From the NCBI GenBank assembly GCA_036268075.1, contig DATAUV010000144.1, positions 1 through 64,000 on the forward strand: 64,000 nucleotides of DNA, given 5' to 3'. The position numbers and the translations under genes are program-made. Source of the stretch: DATARH01 sp036268075 (GTDB taxonomy: Bacteria > Pseudomonadota > Alphaproteobacteria > ATCC43930 > CGMCC-115725). This document shows, piece after piece, positions 27,633 through 36,385 of the stretch. The notes beneath the pieces are model-generated. The model worked only from the letters and a program-made list of their open reading frames with translations, ran no database searches and was not told the DNA's origin. Numbering within the stretch: the first letter of the stretch is position 1; each line of letters starts with the position of its first letter.

Positions 27633-28855
27633 GGACGGTGCAATTCGGGCGGCTGGCGAGTGACCGTCCGCCGCCCGCGCTTCCACACCGCCAGCGGCGG
27701 ACGCAGCTCGGCGACCGCCTGCTGGGGGGTCGTCGCGTCGAACACCGCGATATCGGCCGGATTGCCGACCGCGACGCCGTAATCCGCGAGGTTGAGCAGC
27801 CGGGCGGAATGCTCGGTCAGCATCAGGAACAGCTCGCGCAGCCGCGCCGGGCTCGATATCTGCAGCAGATTCGCCTGCAGATTGGCGATGCGGATCAGCG
27901 AGCAATCGCCGTAAGGGGTCGCCGGGTTGAGGATGTTGTTGCTCGACAGCGAGCAGGTGACGCCATGCTCGGCGAGCAGATCGACGTCGGCGACGCCGCG
28001 CCGCACCGCGTGATCCTGATCGCGGCCCATCAGGTATAAATCGGTCGCCGGCAAGACCGTCACCGCGATCCCGGCATCGGCGAGCCGCCGCGCCATCGCC
28101 GCCGCCGCCGCCGGCGGCAGCAGCGACAGTTTTGCCATATGCCCGACGACGACCCGGCCGCCGCGCCCGTACCGCTCGGTCAAGGCGAGGACGTGGTGGA
28201 TATCCATATGCTCGGCGGTGTCGCCGACATCGAGATGCAGGTCGAGGTCGACATCGTATTCGCGGGCCAGTGCGAAGATGCGGTCGAGCTGGCCCGACGG
28301 GTCGGTGTCGTAGCGCGGCGCCCCGCCCAGCACCGGCGCGCCGGCCTTGAGCGCCTCGACCAGAAGCGGCTCGGTGCCGGGATAGTTGGTCAGCCCCTCC
28401 TGCGGGAAGACGCAAAGCTCGAGGTCGATCGCCCACCGATACGCGTCCGCGAGCGACCGGATCGCCTCGAACCCGCGCAGCCCGATGCCCGGGTCGATCT
28501 CGACCTGGGTGCGCATCCGCGTGGTGCCGTTGACCAGCGCCTCACACAGCGTCCGCTCGGCCCGCGCGTATACGTCCTCGATGGTAAAGTCCTGCTTCAA
28601 CGGCGCGGTCAGCGTCACCGGATTGACCCTCCGCCCCTCGACCGGCCCGCACCGGTCGATGATCCGCGACTTGTCGAGATGGACATGCGTCTCGATCAGC
28701 CCGCCACAGACGAGCCGGCCGCCGGCATCGTAGGTGTCGCATTCCGCCGAGAGGTTCGGGGCGATCGCGGCGATGCGGCCGTCGGCGATACCGATGTCGC
28801 AATGCTCTTCGGATCCGCTGCCGAGCCGACGCGCGTCCTTTATGATCAGATCCAT
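27629..28855 (-). CDS. Cytosine deaminase-like amidohydrolase
   Basis: A 408-residue metal-dependent hydrolase related to CodA. It has GGRLVCGGLIETHVHLDKSR (HxH metal pair, about residues 57-59), VEIDPGIGLRGFEAI, VDLDLHLDVGDTAEHMDIHH (metal His), VVVGHMAKLSLLPP (metal His) and TCSLSSNNILNPATPYGD, where the CodA-type Asp position falls near SSNN. The C-terminal AVGNPADIAVFDATTPQQAV returns to the composite barrel. The reaction may be deamination or hydrolysis of a cyclic or N-aryl substrate. The convergent MFS gene shares its stop region. Confidence 0.87.
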   Translation of the reverse strand: MDLIIKDARRLGSGSEEHCDIGIADGRIAAIAPNLSAECDTYDAGGRLVCGGLIETHVHLDKSRIIDRCGPVEGRRVNPVTLTAPLKQDFTIEDVYARAERTLCEALVNGTTRMRTQVEIDPGIGLRGFEAIRSLADAYRWAIDLELCVFPQEGLTNYPGTEPLLVEALKAGAPVLGGAPRYDTDPSGQLDRIFALAREYDVDLDLHLDVGDTAEHMDIHHVLALTERYGRGGRVVVGHMAKLSLLPPAAAAAMARRLADAGIAVTVLPATDLYLMGRDQDHAVRRGVADVDLLAEHGVTCSLSSNNILNPATPYGDCSLIRIANLQANLLQISSPARLRELFLMLTEHSARLLNLADYGVAVGNPADIAVFDATTPQQAVAELRPPLAVWKRGRRTVTRQPPELHRP

Positions 28856-28930
28856 CTTACCGTTCGCCCTGGATGTGCGATCTGTTTTGGAGCATATTTT
28901 CCATCAATCTGGAGGAATAGTGGCGCTTCA

Positions 28931-29167
28931 ATGCCCGTGAACCTGTCTATCAAGAATGCTCCGGACGAGGTTGTCGACCTCCTTCGGCTGCGAGCGAAGC
29001 GAAATCATCGCTCGCTCCAAGGGGAGTTGCTATCCATCGTCGAGGACGCGGTGCTGGGGCGGCGGTTCAAGTCGCCGGACGACGTTCTCGCGGAAGTCAG
29101 ACGCTTGGGCATTACTACGCCTTCGGAGTCGACGGCCATGATCCGTGCCGACCGCGACAGCCGTTAA
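28931..29167 (+). CDS. FitA/VapB-type ribbon-helix-helix antitoxin
   Basis: A 78-residue antitoxin: VNLSIKNAPDEVVDLLRLRA (RHH strand and helix), KRNHRSLQGELLSIVEDAVL, then the toxin-binding tail RFKSPDDVLAEVRRLGITTP. The 'LSIKN-P-...-LR-RA--N-RSLQGEL' wording is that of FitA-like antitoxins. ATG 28931. It overlaps the PIN toxin gene by 23 bp and should bind its own promoter in the AT-richer 28856-28930 gap. Confidence 0.85.
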   Translation: MPVNLSIKNAPDEVVDLLRLRAKRNHRSLQGELLSIVEDAVLGRRFKSPDDVLAEVRRLGITTPSESTAMIRADRDSR

Positions 29168-29537
29168 AATCGTCGACGCCTCGGCGATCGCCGCGATGAT
29201 ATTCGGCGAGCCGAATGCGCCCGCGGTCGCTGCCCAGGTACGCGGCGGTGTGCTCGTCGCTCCGGCTCTACTGCCTTACGAGCTTGCCAGCGTTTGCCTG
29301 AAAAAGATCAAGGCAAACCCCGATCAGGCCGCTGGTCTGCTGACCTCATTCCGGCTTTGGGCCGAGATGGCGATCAACCTGGTCGAGATCGACCACGAGA
29401 GCGTGATCGATCTCGCGCAAAGCACCGGGCTGACGAGTTACGACGCGAACTACCTGTGGCTGGCGCGCAAGCTAAACGGTGAACTCGTCACCCGCGACGC
29501 CCGACTGGCGCGTGCCGCGGCACAGCCGCCCCACTGA
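29145..29537 (+). CDS. VapC/FitB-type PIN-domain ribonuclease toxin
   Basis: A 130-residue PIN protein with all four acidic residues in place: Asp in VKIVDASAIAAMIFGEP, Glu in LLPYELASVCLKK, Asp in STGLTSYDANYLWLA and Asp in GELVTRDARLARA. GTG start at 29145 overlaps the antitoxin gene. It would cleave tRNA or rRNA when free. The pair looks intact and functional. Confidence 0.92.
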   Translation: MPTATAVKIVDASAIAAMIFGEPNAPAVAAQVRGGVLVAPALLPYELASVCLKKIKANPDQAAGLLTSFRLWAEMAINLVEIDHESVIDLAQSTGLTSYDANYLWLARKLNGELVTRDARLARAAAQPPH

Positions 29538-29543
29538 GTTAGG

Positions 29544-30875
29544 TTACACGTAGATCTTCACCAGCTCGTCATGCGCCCATTTGACGGCCTCCTCGGCCGG
29601 AGCGCCTTGGACCGCTTTCGCGTACATGTCGACGATGATGTATTTGCTGATGACTTCGGCGGCAGCGCGGCCGGCGCGGCCGAGACGGCCGGCGAAATGG
29701 CCGCTTTCGGCAGCGGTGCGGAACGGCGCCATGATCGGGTCGTCCTTCCACACCGGGTTGTCTTCCCAGATTTTGGTGCAGCCGACCGAAAAGCCCTGCT
29801 GCGACTTGAACCAGGTGCCGTAGACATCCGGGCTGTGGAACCATTTGAGGAAGTCGAGCGCCGCCTTTTTGTTCGGCGTGTAGTTCGGCACCAGGTTCGA
29901 GAACGGCACGTGGTAGCTGAACTGGCCGGCCGGCCCCTTGGGCAACGGCGTGTGGAAGATGTCGTCCTTTAGCGGCTTGCCGGCTTCGGTCATGTAGGTG
30001 TCGGCCTTGGACTTGGCCAACAGGTAGATCGACGCGCCGTTGCTGGTCGAGCTGATCGTGTTCGACAGGAAGGCGCGGTTGTTGCCGGCGTCGTCCCACG
30101 ACATCCCGCCCTCGTCGAAGGCGTCCTTCCACATCGCCACGGCGAATTTGACCGACTCGACGGTCTCCTTGCTGTTGAGCACGACGGTCTTGCCGTCCGC
30201 CTCGACCTCCTTGCCGCCCCACGACCACAGATACGGATACCAGCCGGCCGGGCCGTCGCCAAAGGCGTGCGCCAGGGTCTGGCCGAAAGGCCGCCCTTTC
30301 GGCTTCATCTTCTTGCCGAGGGCACGGTACTCTTCCCAGGTCGCGGGCCATTTGTCAGGGGTAATCCCTTCCTCGGCAAACCACGATTTGCGGTTCGCGC
30401 ACAGCACGCCGAGGATCGTGAACGGCATCGCGATCCAGCGCTTGCCATCGTTGGCGACGTCCTTCGCGGTCTCGAAATATCCCCCCTCGGCCTTGCCGCG
30501 CGCCTCGGCGAGGTCGCTGACATCGGTCAGGCTATCCCCATAGAGCTGCGCCCAGTTGCTGACCGCCATCAGGATGTCGGGGCCGCTCTTGGCCTGGATG
30601 GCCGAGCTGATCCGCGCCTGCACCCCGTCGCCGTTGATGGTTTCGACGGTAAGGTTAATGCCGAGCGCCTTCTGGCACTCGTCCTTGATCTGTCCCTTGA
30701 GCAGAACGTCGGATTGCGGCACGAAATCGACGAATTTGAGCCAGTGCAGCGCCGTGCCCTCGGCATAGGCGGGGGCGCGACCGCTGGCAAAAATACCAGC
30801 GAGGCCGCCGCCCGACGCCGCCACGGCGCCGGCGCCAGACAATTGCAGGAAACGCCGCCGTTGGATGCGTGCCAT
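29544..30875 (-). CDS. ABC transporter substrate-binding protein, family 1 (sugar type), copy 1
   Basis: A 443-residue receptor with a Tat signal peptide (RIQRRRFLQLSGAGAVAAS..., twin-Arg with RRRFLQ) ending near AYAEG. The mature part has LHWLKFVDFVPQSDVLLKGQ, GDGVQARISSAIQAKSGPDI, FTILGVLCANRKSWFAEEG, YPYLWSWGGKEVEADGKTVV and LLNSKETVESVKFAVAMWKD. It is the last gene of the importer operon, 66 bp after the ATPase gene. A paralogue at 33913-35241 shares signal peptide, length and most motifs. The Tat route suggests folding before export. Ligand unknown, probably a carbohydrate or polyol. Confidence 0.93.
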   Translation of the reverse strand: MARIQRRRFLQLSGAGAVAASGGGLAGIFASGRAPAYAEGTALHWLKFVDFVPQSDVLLKGQIKDECQKALGINLTVETINGDGVQARISSAIQAKSGPDILMAVSNWAQLYGDSLTDVSDLAEARGKAEGGYFETAKDVANDGKRWIAMPFTILGVLCANRKSWFAEEGITPDKWPATWEEYRALGKKMKPKGRPFGQTLAHAFGDGPAGWYPYLWSWGGKEVEADGKTVVLNSKETVESVKFAVAMWKDAFDEGGMSWDDAGNNRAFLSNTISSTSNGASIYLLAKSKADTYMTEAGKPLKDDIFHTPLPKGPAGQFSYHVPFSNLVPNYTPNKKAALDFLKWFHSPDVYGTWFKSQQGFSVGCTKIWEDNPVWKDDPIMAPFRTAAESGHFAGRLGRAGRAAAEVISKYIIVDMYAKAVQGAPAEEAVKWAHDELVKIYV

Positions 30876-30941
30876 GTGCTGTTCCTCCCTGTTGTGGCGG
30901 CGTGCGCTCTGCGGCGCCCGTCCGCCTCGTGCGCGGCTACA

Positions 30942-32033
30942 TCAGATCGCCGCCTCGGTCTTGTTGTCGAAGAAGTGCAGGCGGTCGGGGTTGAGCGCGA
31001 GGCGCAGCCGGTCGTGCATCTTGGCGCCGACCGTGGGCTCGACCGAAGCAACCATGTTGATTCCGCCGATCGCCACGTCGAGCAGGATCTCGGAACCCAG
31101 CCGCTCGACCACCTCGACCTCGACGTCGATGCTCAGATCGGCCGGGTCGGAGCCGTTGGCGACGCGCATGTCCTCGGGCCGCACGCCCAGCGTCACTTCC
31201 TGGCCGGCATAGGCGCCAAGCCGGCCCGCCGCGGCTCCCGGCACCTTGATCTTGATGCCGTCCCCGGTCGCCCACACCGCGCCGCCCTCCTCGACGATCC
31301 GCACCTTCGCGAAGTTCATCGCCGGCGAGCCGATAAAGCCGGCGACAAAGCGGTTGGCGGGCTGGTTGTACAGCTCCATCGGGTCGCCGACCTGCTGCAC
31401 GTACCCGTCGGCCATCACGACGACGCGGTCGCCCAGGGTCATCGCCTCGACCTGGTCGTGGGTCACATAGATCGCGGTCGTGCCGAGCCGCTCGTGCAAC
31501 TTTTTCAGCTCGACTCGCATCTGCACGCGGAGCTTGGCGTCGAGGTTCGAAAGCGGCTCGTCGAACAGGAACACGCGCGGGTGCCGCACGATCGCGCGGC
31601 CGAGCGCGACGCGCTGTCGCTGGCCGCCGGAAAGCTGGCGGGGCTTGCGCTTCAGGTAGTCCTGGATGCCGAGGATGTCGGCCGCCTCCCGCACGCGCTT
31701 CCTGATCTCGGTCTTGTCGAATTTCCGCATTTTGAGACCGAACGCCATGTTGTCGTAGACGCTCATATGCGGGTAGAGCGCGTAGTTCTGGAACACCATC
31801 GCGATGTCGCGGTCCATCGGCGGCAGATCGTTGACGACCGTATCGTCAATGAGGATCCGGCCCGAGGTGATGCTTTCGAGCCCGGCCACCATGCGCAGGG
31901 TCGTGGTCTTGCCGCAGCCGCTGGGGCCGACCAGCACCATGAATTCCTGGTCGCGGATATCGAGGTTGACGTCCTTTACCGCGTGAACCTCGTCGTACTT
32001 CTTGTTGAGGCTCCGCATTACGACCTGGGCCAT
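30942..32033 (-). CDS. ABC transporter ATP-binding protein (UgpC/MsmK/MalK type)
   Basis: A 363-residue ATPase of CUT1-type importers. Walker A GPSGCGKTTTLRM (about residues 37-49), Q-loop region MVFQNYALYPHMSVYDNMAF, signature LSGGQRQRVALGRAIVRHP, Walker B RVFLFDEPLSNLDAKLR, H-loop IYVTHDQVEAM, then the C-terminal TOBE/regulatory domain with IGSPAMNFAKV, VTLGVRPEDMRV and LHFFDN. Three bp separate it from the permease gene upstream. Confidence 0.96.
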   Translation of the reverse strand: MAQVVMRSLNKKYDEVHAVKDVNLDIRDQEFMVLVGPSGCGKTTTLRMVAGLESITSGRILIDDTVVNDLPPMDRDIAMVFQNYALYPHMSVYDNMAFGLKMRKFDKTEIRKRVREAADILGIQDYLKRKPRQLSGGQRQRVALGRAIVRHPRVFLFDEPLSNLDAKLRVQMRVELKKLHERLGTTAIYVTHDQVEAMTLGDRVVVMADGYVQQVGDPMELYNQPANRFVAGFIGSPAMNFAKVRIVEEGGAVWATGDGIKIKVPGAAAGRLGAYAGQEVTLGVRPEDMRVANGSDPADLSIDVEVEVVERLGSEILLDVAIGGINMVASVEPTVGAKMHDRLRLALNPDRLHFFDNKTEAAI

Positions 32034-32036
32034 GTT

Positions 32037-32888
32037 CTACCCTTTCACCGACCCGGTAATGCCCGAGACGTAATATTCGACAAAGAACGAATAGACGAAG
32101 GCGACCGGGATCGAGCCCAGGAGCGCACCCGCCATCAATTCACCCCAATAGAACACGTCGCCACGCACCAGCTCTGACGTGACCCCGACCGGAATCGTCT
32201 TTTGCTCGGGGGAGGAAAGGAACACGAGGGCATAGATGAACTCGTTCCACGACAGCGTGAAGGCAAAGATCCCGGCCGACAGAATGCCGGGAACCGCGAC
32301 GGGGAAGATGATGTAGAGCATCGCCTTCCACCGCGGCGCCCCGTCGATGCGGGCGCATTCCTCCAGCTCCTTCGGGATGGATTTGAAATACCCCATCATC
32401 AGCCAGGTGCAGAACGGAATGAGGAAGGTCGGGTAGGTCAGGATCAGCGCCCAGGGCGAGTCGCCGAGATGGAAATTGCGGATGATGTCGCTGAGCGGAA
32501 TGAAGAGCAGCGTCTGCGGGACGAGGTAGGTGATGAATATCCCGGTGCCGATGCTGCCGGCGAACGGAAACTTGAGCCGCGACAGCGCATAACCGGCGAG
32601 GAGCCCGCAGAACAGCGAGATCACCGTCGCCGCCAGCGAGATCATCATCGTGTTCAGCATCCACCTGCCGAACAGTGTTTCCGTCAACAGGTCGCGGATG
32701 TGCTCGAACGTCGGGTGCAGCGTCCAGAACGGCGCGTAGTTCGCCGCCTGCCACGGCCGGTACAGCTCCGAATCCGGCCGGACGGTCGTGACGATCATCC
32801 AGTAGAACGGGAACAGCAGCAGGACCACGAACACGGTGAGCGGCAGGTAAAAGAAGACCCAGCGCCGCCATTTTGCTCCTTCGATCAT
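32037..32888 (-). CDS. Carbohydrate ABC transporter permease (MalG type)
   Basis: A 283-residue inner-membrane permease with six helices: WVFFYLPLTVFVVLLLFPFY (9-28), then MISLAATVISLFCGLLAGYA and a final FVYSFFVEYYVSGITGSVKG. The EAA loop reads ELEECARIDGAPRWKAMLYII FPVAVPG when split by helix turns (E-A-x3-DGA-x9-I-x3-P). ATG 32888 lies 2 bp after the stop of the other permease gene; the longer frame to 33401 is antisense shadow. Confidence 0.94.
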   Translation of the reverse strand: MIEGAKWRRWVFFYLPLTVFVVLLLFPFYWMIVTTVRPDSELYRPWQAANYAPFWTLHPTFEHIRDLLTETLFGRWMLNTMMISLAATVISLFCGLLAGYALSRLKFPFAGSIGTGIFITYLVPQTLLFIPLSDIIRNFHLGDSPWALILTYPTFLIPFCTWLMMGYFKSIPKELEECARIDGAPRWKAMLYIIFPVAVPGILSAGIFAFTLSWNEFIYALVFLSSPEQKTIPVGVTSELVRGDVFYWGELMAGALLGSIPVAFVYSFFVEYYVSGITGSVKG

Positions 32889-32890
32889 GG

Positions 32891-33832
32891 CTAGGTCGTC
32901 TCCACCCTGCGGATGTAAAGAAGCTGTACGATCACCACCACCAACAGCACCGGGAACACGGCCAGCGAGATCGTCGCGCCCTCGCTCAAGAGGCCGGTGC
33001 CGATACCGATCTGATAGGCGTAGGTGGCGAAAAGCTGTGTCGCGTTGGCCGGACCGCCACCGGTCAGCACGTAGACGAGTTGGAAATCGGCAAAGGTCTG
33101 GATCACCGAAAACAGCACGATGACCATCGTCACCGGCAGCAGCAGCGGCCAGGTGACGTGGCGGAAGCGCTGCCACGCCCGCGCGCCGTCGATCGCCGCG
33201 GCCTCCTGCAGCTCGGGGCTGATCGTCTGCAATCCGGCGAGGAGGCTGATCGCGTAAAACGGAACGCCGCGCCACACATTGACGATGATCACCGAGATCA
33301 TCGCCAGCCCGGGCTCGCCGAGCCAGTTGATCCGGCTGTGAATGATCCCAAGATGCCACAGCATCCAGTTGAGGACGCTGAAGGTCGGGTCGAACATCCA
33401 CTTCCAGGCAAAGGTCGACAGCACGGTCGGGATGATGAACGGCAAGAGGATAAAGGCGCGCATAAACGCCTTGCCTCGAAAACTACGGTTCAGCAGCAAC
33501 GCCAGCCACAACCCGAGGATCGTCTTGATGATCGTCGTGACCAGCGTGTAGAGGCAGGTGTTCCACACCGCGACGCGAAAGATGTCGTCGTTCCATATCT
33601 TGACGAAATTCTGCAATCCGACGAAATGCCCCGGCACGCCGACCCTGGTGTCGGTGACGGCAAGCTCGACGCCCTTGAAGAAAGGATACGCGATAAACAG
33701 CGCCAGCAGGATCACGGTCGGGGCCAGCAAGACAAAGCCGAGGCGCCGCTCGTCTTCGAGCAGCCGGGTGATCGGTCCGCGCCGCACCCTCTGCGGGATG
33801 GGGCGGGTCGAAACGTCGGAGAGCAGGGCCAT
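32891..33832 (-). CDS. Sugar ABC transporter permease (MalF/UgpA type)
   Basis: A 313-residue permease with about six helices after a basic N-terminal tail: RLGFVLLAPTVILLALFIAY, VTTIIKTILGLWLALLLNRS, RAFILLPFIIPTVLSTFAWK. The EAA loop is ELQEAAAIDGARAWQRFRHV, followed by TWPLLLPVTMVIVLFS. It makes a heterodimer with the MalG-type permease encoded immediately downstream. An 80-bp gap separates it from the upstream binding-protein gene. Confidence 0.94.
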   Translation of the reverse strand: MALLSDVSTRPIPQRVRRGPITRLLEDERRLGFVLLAPTVILLALFIAYPFFKGVELAVTDTRVGVPGHFVGLQNFVKIWNDDIFRVAVWNTCLYTLVTTIIKTILGLWLALLLNRSFRGKAFMRAFILLPFIIPTVLSTFAWKWMFDPTFSVLNWMLWHLGIIHSRINWLGEPGLAMISVIIVNVWRGVPFYAISLLAGLQTISPELQEAAAIDGARAWQRFRHVTWPLLLPVTMVIVLFSVIQTFADFQLVYVLTGGGPANATQLFATYAYQIGIGTGLLSEGATISLAVFPVLLVVVIVQLLYIRRVETT

Positions 33833-33912
33833 CGCGTGTCTCTCTTGTCTAATTAGCGGCGGGCCGCCGCCGGCACGGGTGCGCGGGCGGCGGCCAACCG
33901 ATTACGGCTGCC

Positions 33913-35241
33913 TTAGGCGCCGTAGACCTTTTTGCACTCGTCCGTCGCCCAGGCGACGGCATCCTCGGCCTTCATGCCTTGGACCGCTTTGGCATACATG
34001 TCGATGATGATGTATTTGGTCTGCACTTCCGCGGCCTTCTGGTTCGGCTGACCGGCATAGCCGACGAGCCGGCCCTGGGCCGGTAGGTTCTTGAACGGCG
34101 CCAGCACCGGGTCCGCGCTCCACACCGGGTCGTTTTCCCAATCCTTGGTCGCGCCGCAAGTATAGCCCTGCTGCGAGGTAAACCATTCCTCGAACACCGG
34201 CTTGGTGTGGACCCAGCGCAGGAAATCCTTGGCCGCCTTCTGGTTTTTCGAGTAACCCATGACCATGTCGGCAAACGGGCCGGGCAGATTGAATTGCCCG
34301 CCGGGACCCTTGGGCAGCGGGGCGTGCTGGATGTCCTTGAACATCGGCTCGCCCTTTTCGGTGAGGTAGCTGTCCGGCTTCTTCTTGGCTTCGATATAGA
34401 TCGATGCGCCGTTGTTGGTGCAGCTGAGCGTGCCCGACAGGAAGGCGCGGTTGTTGCTGCTGTCGTCCCAGGCAAGCCCCCCGGTGTCGCAGGCATCGTT
34501 CCAGAACGGCACGAACTCCTTGACCGATTCGAGGGTTTCCTTGCTGTTCAGCGCAACCGTCTTGCCGTCGGCCTCGACTTCCTTGCCGCCGTGCGACCAC
34601 AGCCACGGATAGAAGAAGCCCGGTGGGTCGCCGAACGAGTGGGACAGCGCCTGGCCGATCGGCCGGCCAGCCGCCTTCAGCTTCTTGCCGGCGTCGTGCA
34701 GCTTCTCCCAGGTATCCGGGAACGAATCGTAGCCGATTTCCTTGAACCACGATTTCCGCCACGAGACGAGCCCGCCGCCGACGGCCCACGGCACCCCGAC
34801 CCATTTCCCGTTATAGGTGCAGACGTCCTTGAAGATGCCGTAATACCCGCCGCCCGCCTTGCCGATCTCGTCGGTCACGTCGGTCACGTCGGCCAAGCTG
34901 TCCTTATAGAGCTGAACCCAGTTGTTCAGCGACATGATGATGTCGGGACCGGTTTGCGCCTGGATCGCCGAGGTGGCACGGGCCTGGATGTCGTTGGCGT
35001 TGATGGTTTCGAGGCGCAGCTTGATACCCAGCGCCTTCTGGCATTCCTCGGTGATCTTGCCCTTGAGCATGACGTCCGAGGCCGGCACGAAATCCGACCA
35101 GCGCACCCAATGCAGGGTCTGCTCCTGCCCATAGGCCGGCGCCCGTCCCGACGCCAGGATGCCCGCCAGGCCGCCGGTCGTGGCGGCCGCGGCTCCGGCA
35201 CCCGATAATTGCAGAAAACGACGCCGATTGACCCGACGCAT
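33913..35241 (-). CDS. ABC transporter substrate-binding protein, family 1 (sugar type), copy 2
   Basis: A 442-residue receptor and the first gene of the importer operon. It has a Tat signal nearly identical to copy 1 (RVNRRRFLQLSGAGAAAAT..., ending AYGQE). Mature motifs run parallel to copy 1: LHWVRWSDFVPASDVMLKGK, ANDIQARATSAIQAQTGPDI, FFYPWLWSHGGKEVEADGKT, VALNSKETLESVKEFVPFWN and KYIIIDMYAKAVQGMKAEDA. The clear but incomplete similarity points to an old tandem-type duplication, giving one channel two receptors of perhaps different ligand range. Confidence 0.93.
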   Translation of the reverse strand: MRRVNRRRFLQLSGAGAAAATTGGLAGILASGRAPAYGQEQTLHWVRWSDFVPASDVMLKGKITEECQKALGIKLRLETINANDIQARATSAIQAQTGPDIIMSLNNWVQLYKDSLADVTDVTDEIGKAGGGYYGIFKDVCTYNGKWVGVPWAVGGGLVSWRKSWFKEIGYDSFPDTWEKLHDAGKKLKAAGRPIGQALSHSFGDPPGFFYPWLWSHGGKEVEADGKTVALNSKETLESVKEFVPFWNDACDTGGLAWDDSSNNRAFLSGTLSCTNNGASIYIEAKKKPDSYLTEKGEPMFKDIQHAPLPKGPGGQFNLPGPFADMVMGYSKNQKAAKDFLRWVHTKPVFEEWFTSQQGYTCGATKDWENDPVWSADPVLAPFKNLPAQGRLVGYAGQPNQKAAEVQTKYIIIDMYAKAVQGMKAEDAVAWATDECKKVYGA

Positions 35242-35431
35242 GATTTTATCCTCCCCCGGTTTTCACTTCGACTTCAGCGGCCAAATCTTTAGAGACAACG
35301 GCGGTGGGGCACAAGGGCCGGGGCTCTGCGCTGGCCGCAGGCGGGGTTGCGTCTGGTCGCGCCGGGTTGTCATCGCGGGCCGGGGCGGCGATGCTGCCGA
35401 ACGGCCCCGATTGCACGGAAAGGGACGATGC

Positions 35432-35659
35432 GTGGCGGATGGCGGCGAGTTGCGGCGCGAGTTGATGGCCGTGTTCGACCAGTTGCCGGCCAAATTGCGC
35501 GAGGCGATCAACTATGCGCCCGAGGCGCTCGATCCCGTCGGGCTGGCGACGTTATGCCGGCGCCACGGCGCGGCAAACGTGCTGGCGATGATCGAATTGA
35601 AGCTCACCCGCGCCGCCGGGCAAGCGCCGGCAAAGTCCGCAGGCGGCGAGCAGAACTAG
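35432..35659 (+). CDS. Small hypothetical protein
   Basis: A 75-residue helical protein with GTG start at 35432 after AAAGGGA. Conserved-looking core: ELRRELMAVFDQLPAKLREA, INYAPEALDPVGLATLCRRH, GAANVLAMIELKLTRAAGQA. I do not recognise the family. The open frame extends upstream to 35159 only as antisense of the binding-protein gene. It converges on the pseudo-receiver gene with overlapping stop codons (CTAG). Confidence 0.55.
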   Translation: MADGGELRRELMAVFDQLPAKLREAINYAPEALDPVGLATLCRRHGAANVLAMIELKLTRAAGQAPAKSAGGEQN

Positions 35660-36150
35660 GCGGACACCGCTTCGGCGGCGGGCAGCGAGGCCCGCAGCAG
35701 CGATCGGTGGTGGGCGACGGTCTCGGCGATCTCGCAGTACACATCCTCGTCCCGCGACCGCTGGGCGAGGCAGGCGAGCTTGGCGGCGGCGATGCACAGC
35801 TCTGCTTCGCGGCCGCCCTCGTCCATCGGATCGCCGCCGAGCAGCCGCTCGCGCACGCGCCCGACAAACCGGCGCGGCCCGTCGCGATCCTGAGACGCGA
35901 CCGCGAGCCCAAGGCGGCGCGCGCGGAATTCCGCCGGCAGGTCGATCCCGCCACACGCGCCGACCAAAGCCGGCCCGACGACCGCGAGATCGAAGCGGCA
36001 GCGCGCAACCGCCGACAACGCCGACGCCCGGTCGGTCACGGCCGTGACGACAATCCCCGCCTCCTCGAGCCAACCGGCAAGGCGGCGGCTAGCGGCCGCG
36101 TCTTCCTCGACGACAAGGACGCCCGGCGGCCTCCGTCTAATCATCGACAA
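35656..36150 (-). CDS. Degenerate response-regulator receiver-like protein
   Basis: A 164-residue protein whose N-terminal half resembles a receiver: PGVLVVEEDAAASRRLAGWL keeps the acidic pocket, ASALSAVARCRFDLAVVGPA has a Gly where the phosphoacceptor Asp would be, and GIDLPAEFRAR follows. The C-terminal 70 residues are helical (AELCIAAAKLACLAQRSRDE, IAETVAHHRSLLRAS). If the alignment holds, it cannot be phosphorylated normally and would act as a pseudo-receiver. Function unknown. Confidence 0.55.
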   Translation of the reverse strand: MSMIRRRPPGVLVVEEDAAASRRLAGWLEEAGIVVTAVTDRASALSAVARCRFDLAVVGPALVGACGGIDLPAEFRARRLGLAVASQDRDGPRRFVGRVRERLLGGDPMDEGGREAELCIAAAKLACLAQRSRDEDVYCEIAETVAHHRSLLRASLPAAEAVSA

Positions 36151-36385
36151 TCATTCCGCTGTATCGCATAACGGAAACAGGTATAGCACCGATCTTCTAG
36201 TCAGGCTGACGTTTCGTTGCGATTTTGGGTGGGTTTTTATTTAAGTGGTCACGATCTAGGTAAATGGATCATGGAGATTTACAGTTATCGTAAATTTCTT
36301 GTTACTACAGAGCGGCGCCGCCCAAAAGAACCCTCCGGCACTGAGCGCTTTGCGCCGGCGCAAGAATCCGGGCATTGTGGGCGGT
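36151..36385. other. AT-rich intergenic region upstream of selC
   Basis: No gene was found. The stretch 36160-36310 is far richer in A/T than its surroundings and probably holds promoters for the pseudo-receiver gene (minus) and for selC (plus). No convincing -35/-10 pair stands out enough to mark. Confidence 0.4.

Noticed and set aside
27600..27640. A tRNA-like D-arm string (minus strand AGCTCAGTGGT) at the end of the MFS gene
   Set aside because: No matching acceptor 3' strand, anticodon arm or T-arm follows; the bases are explained by the coding end of the MFS gene.
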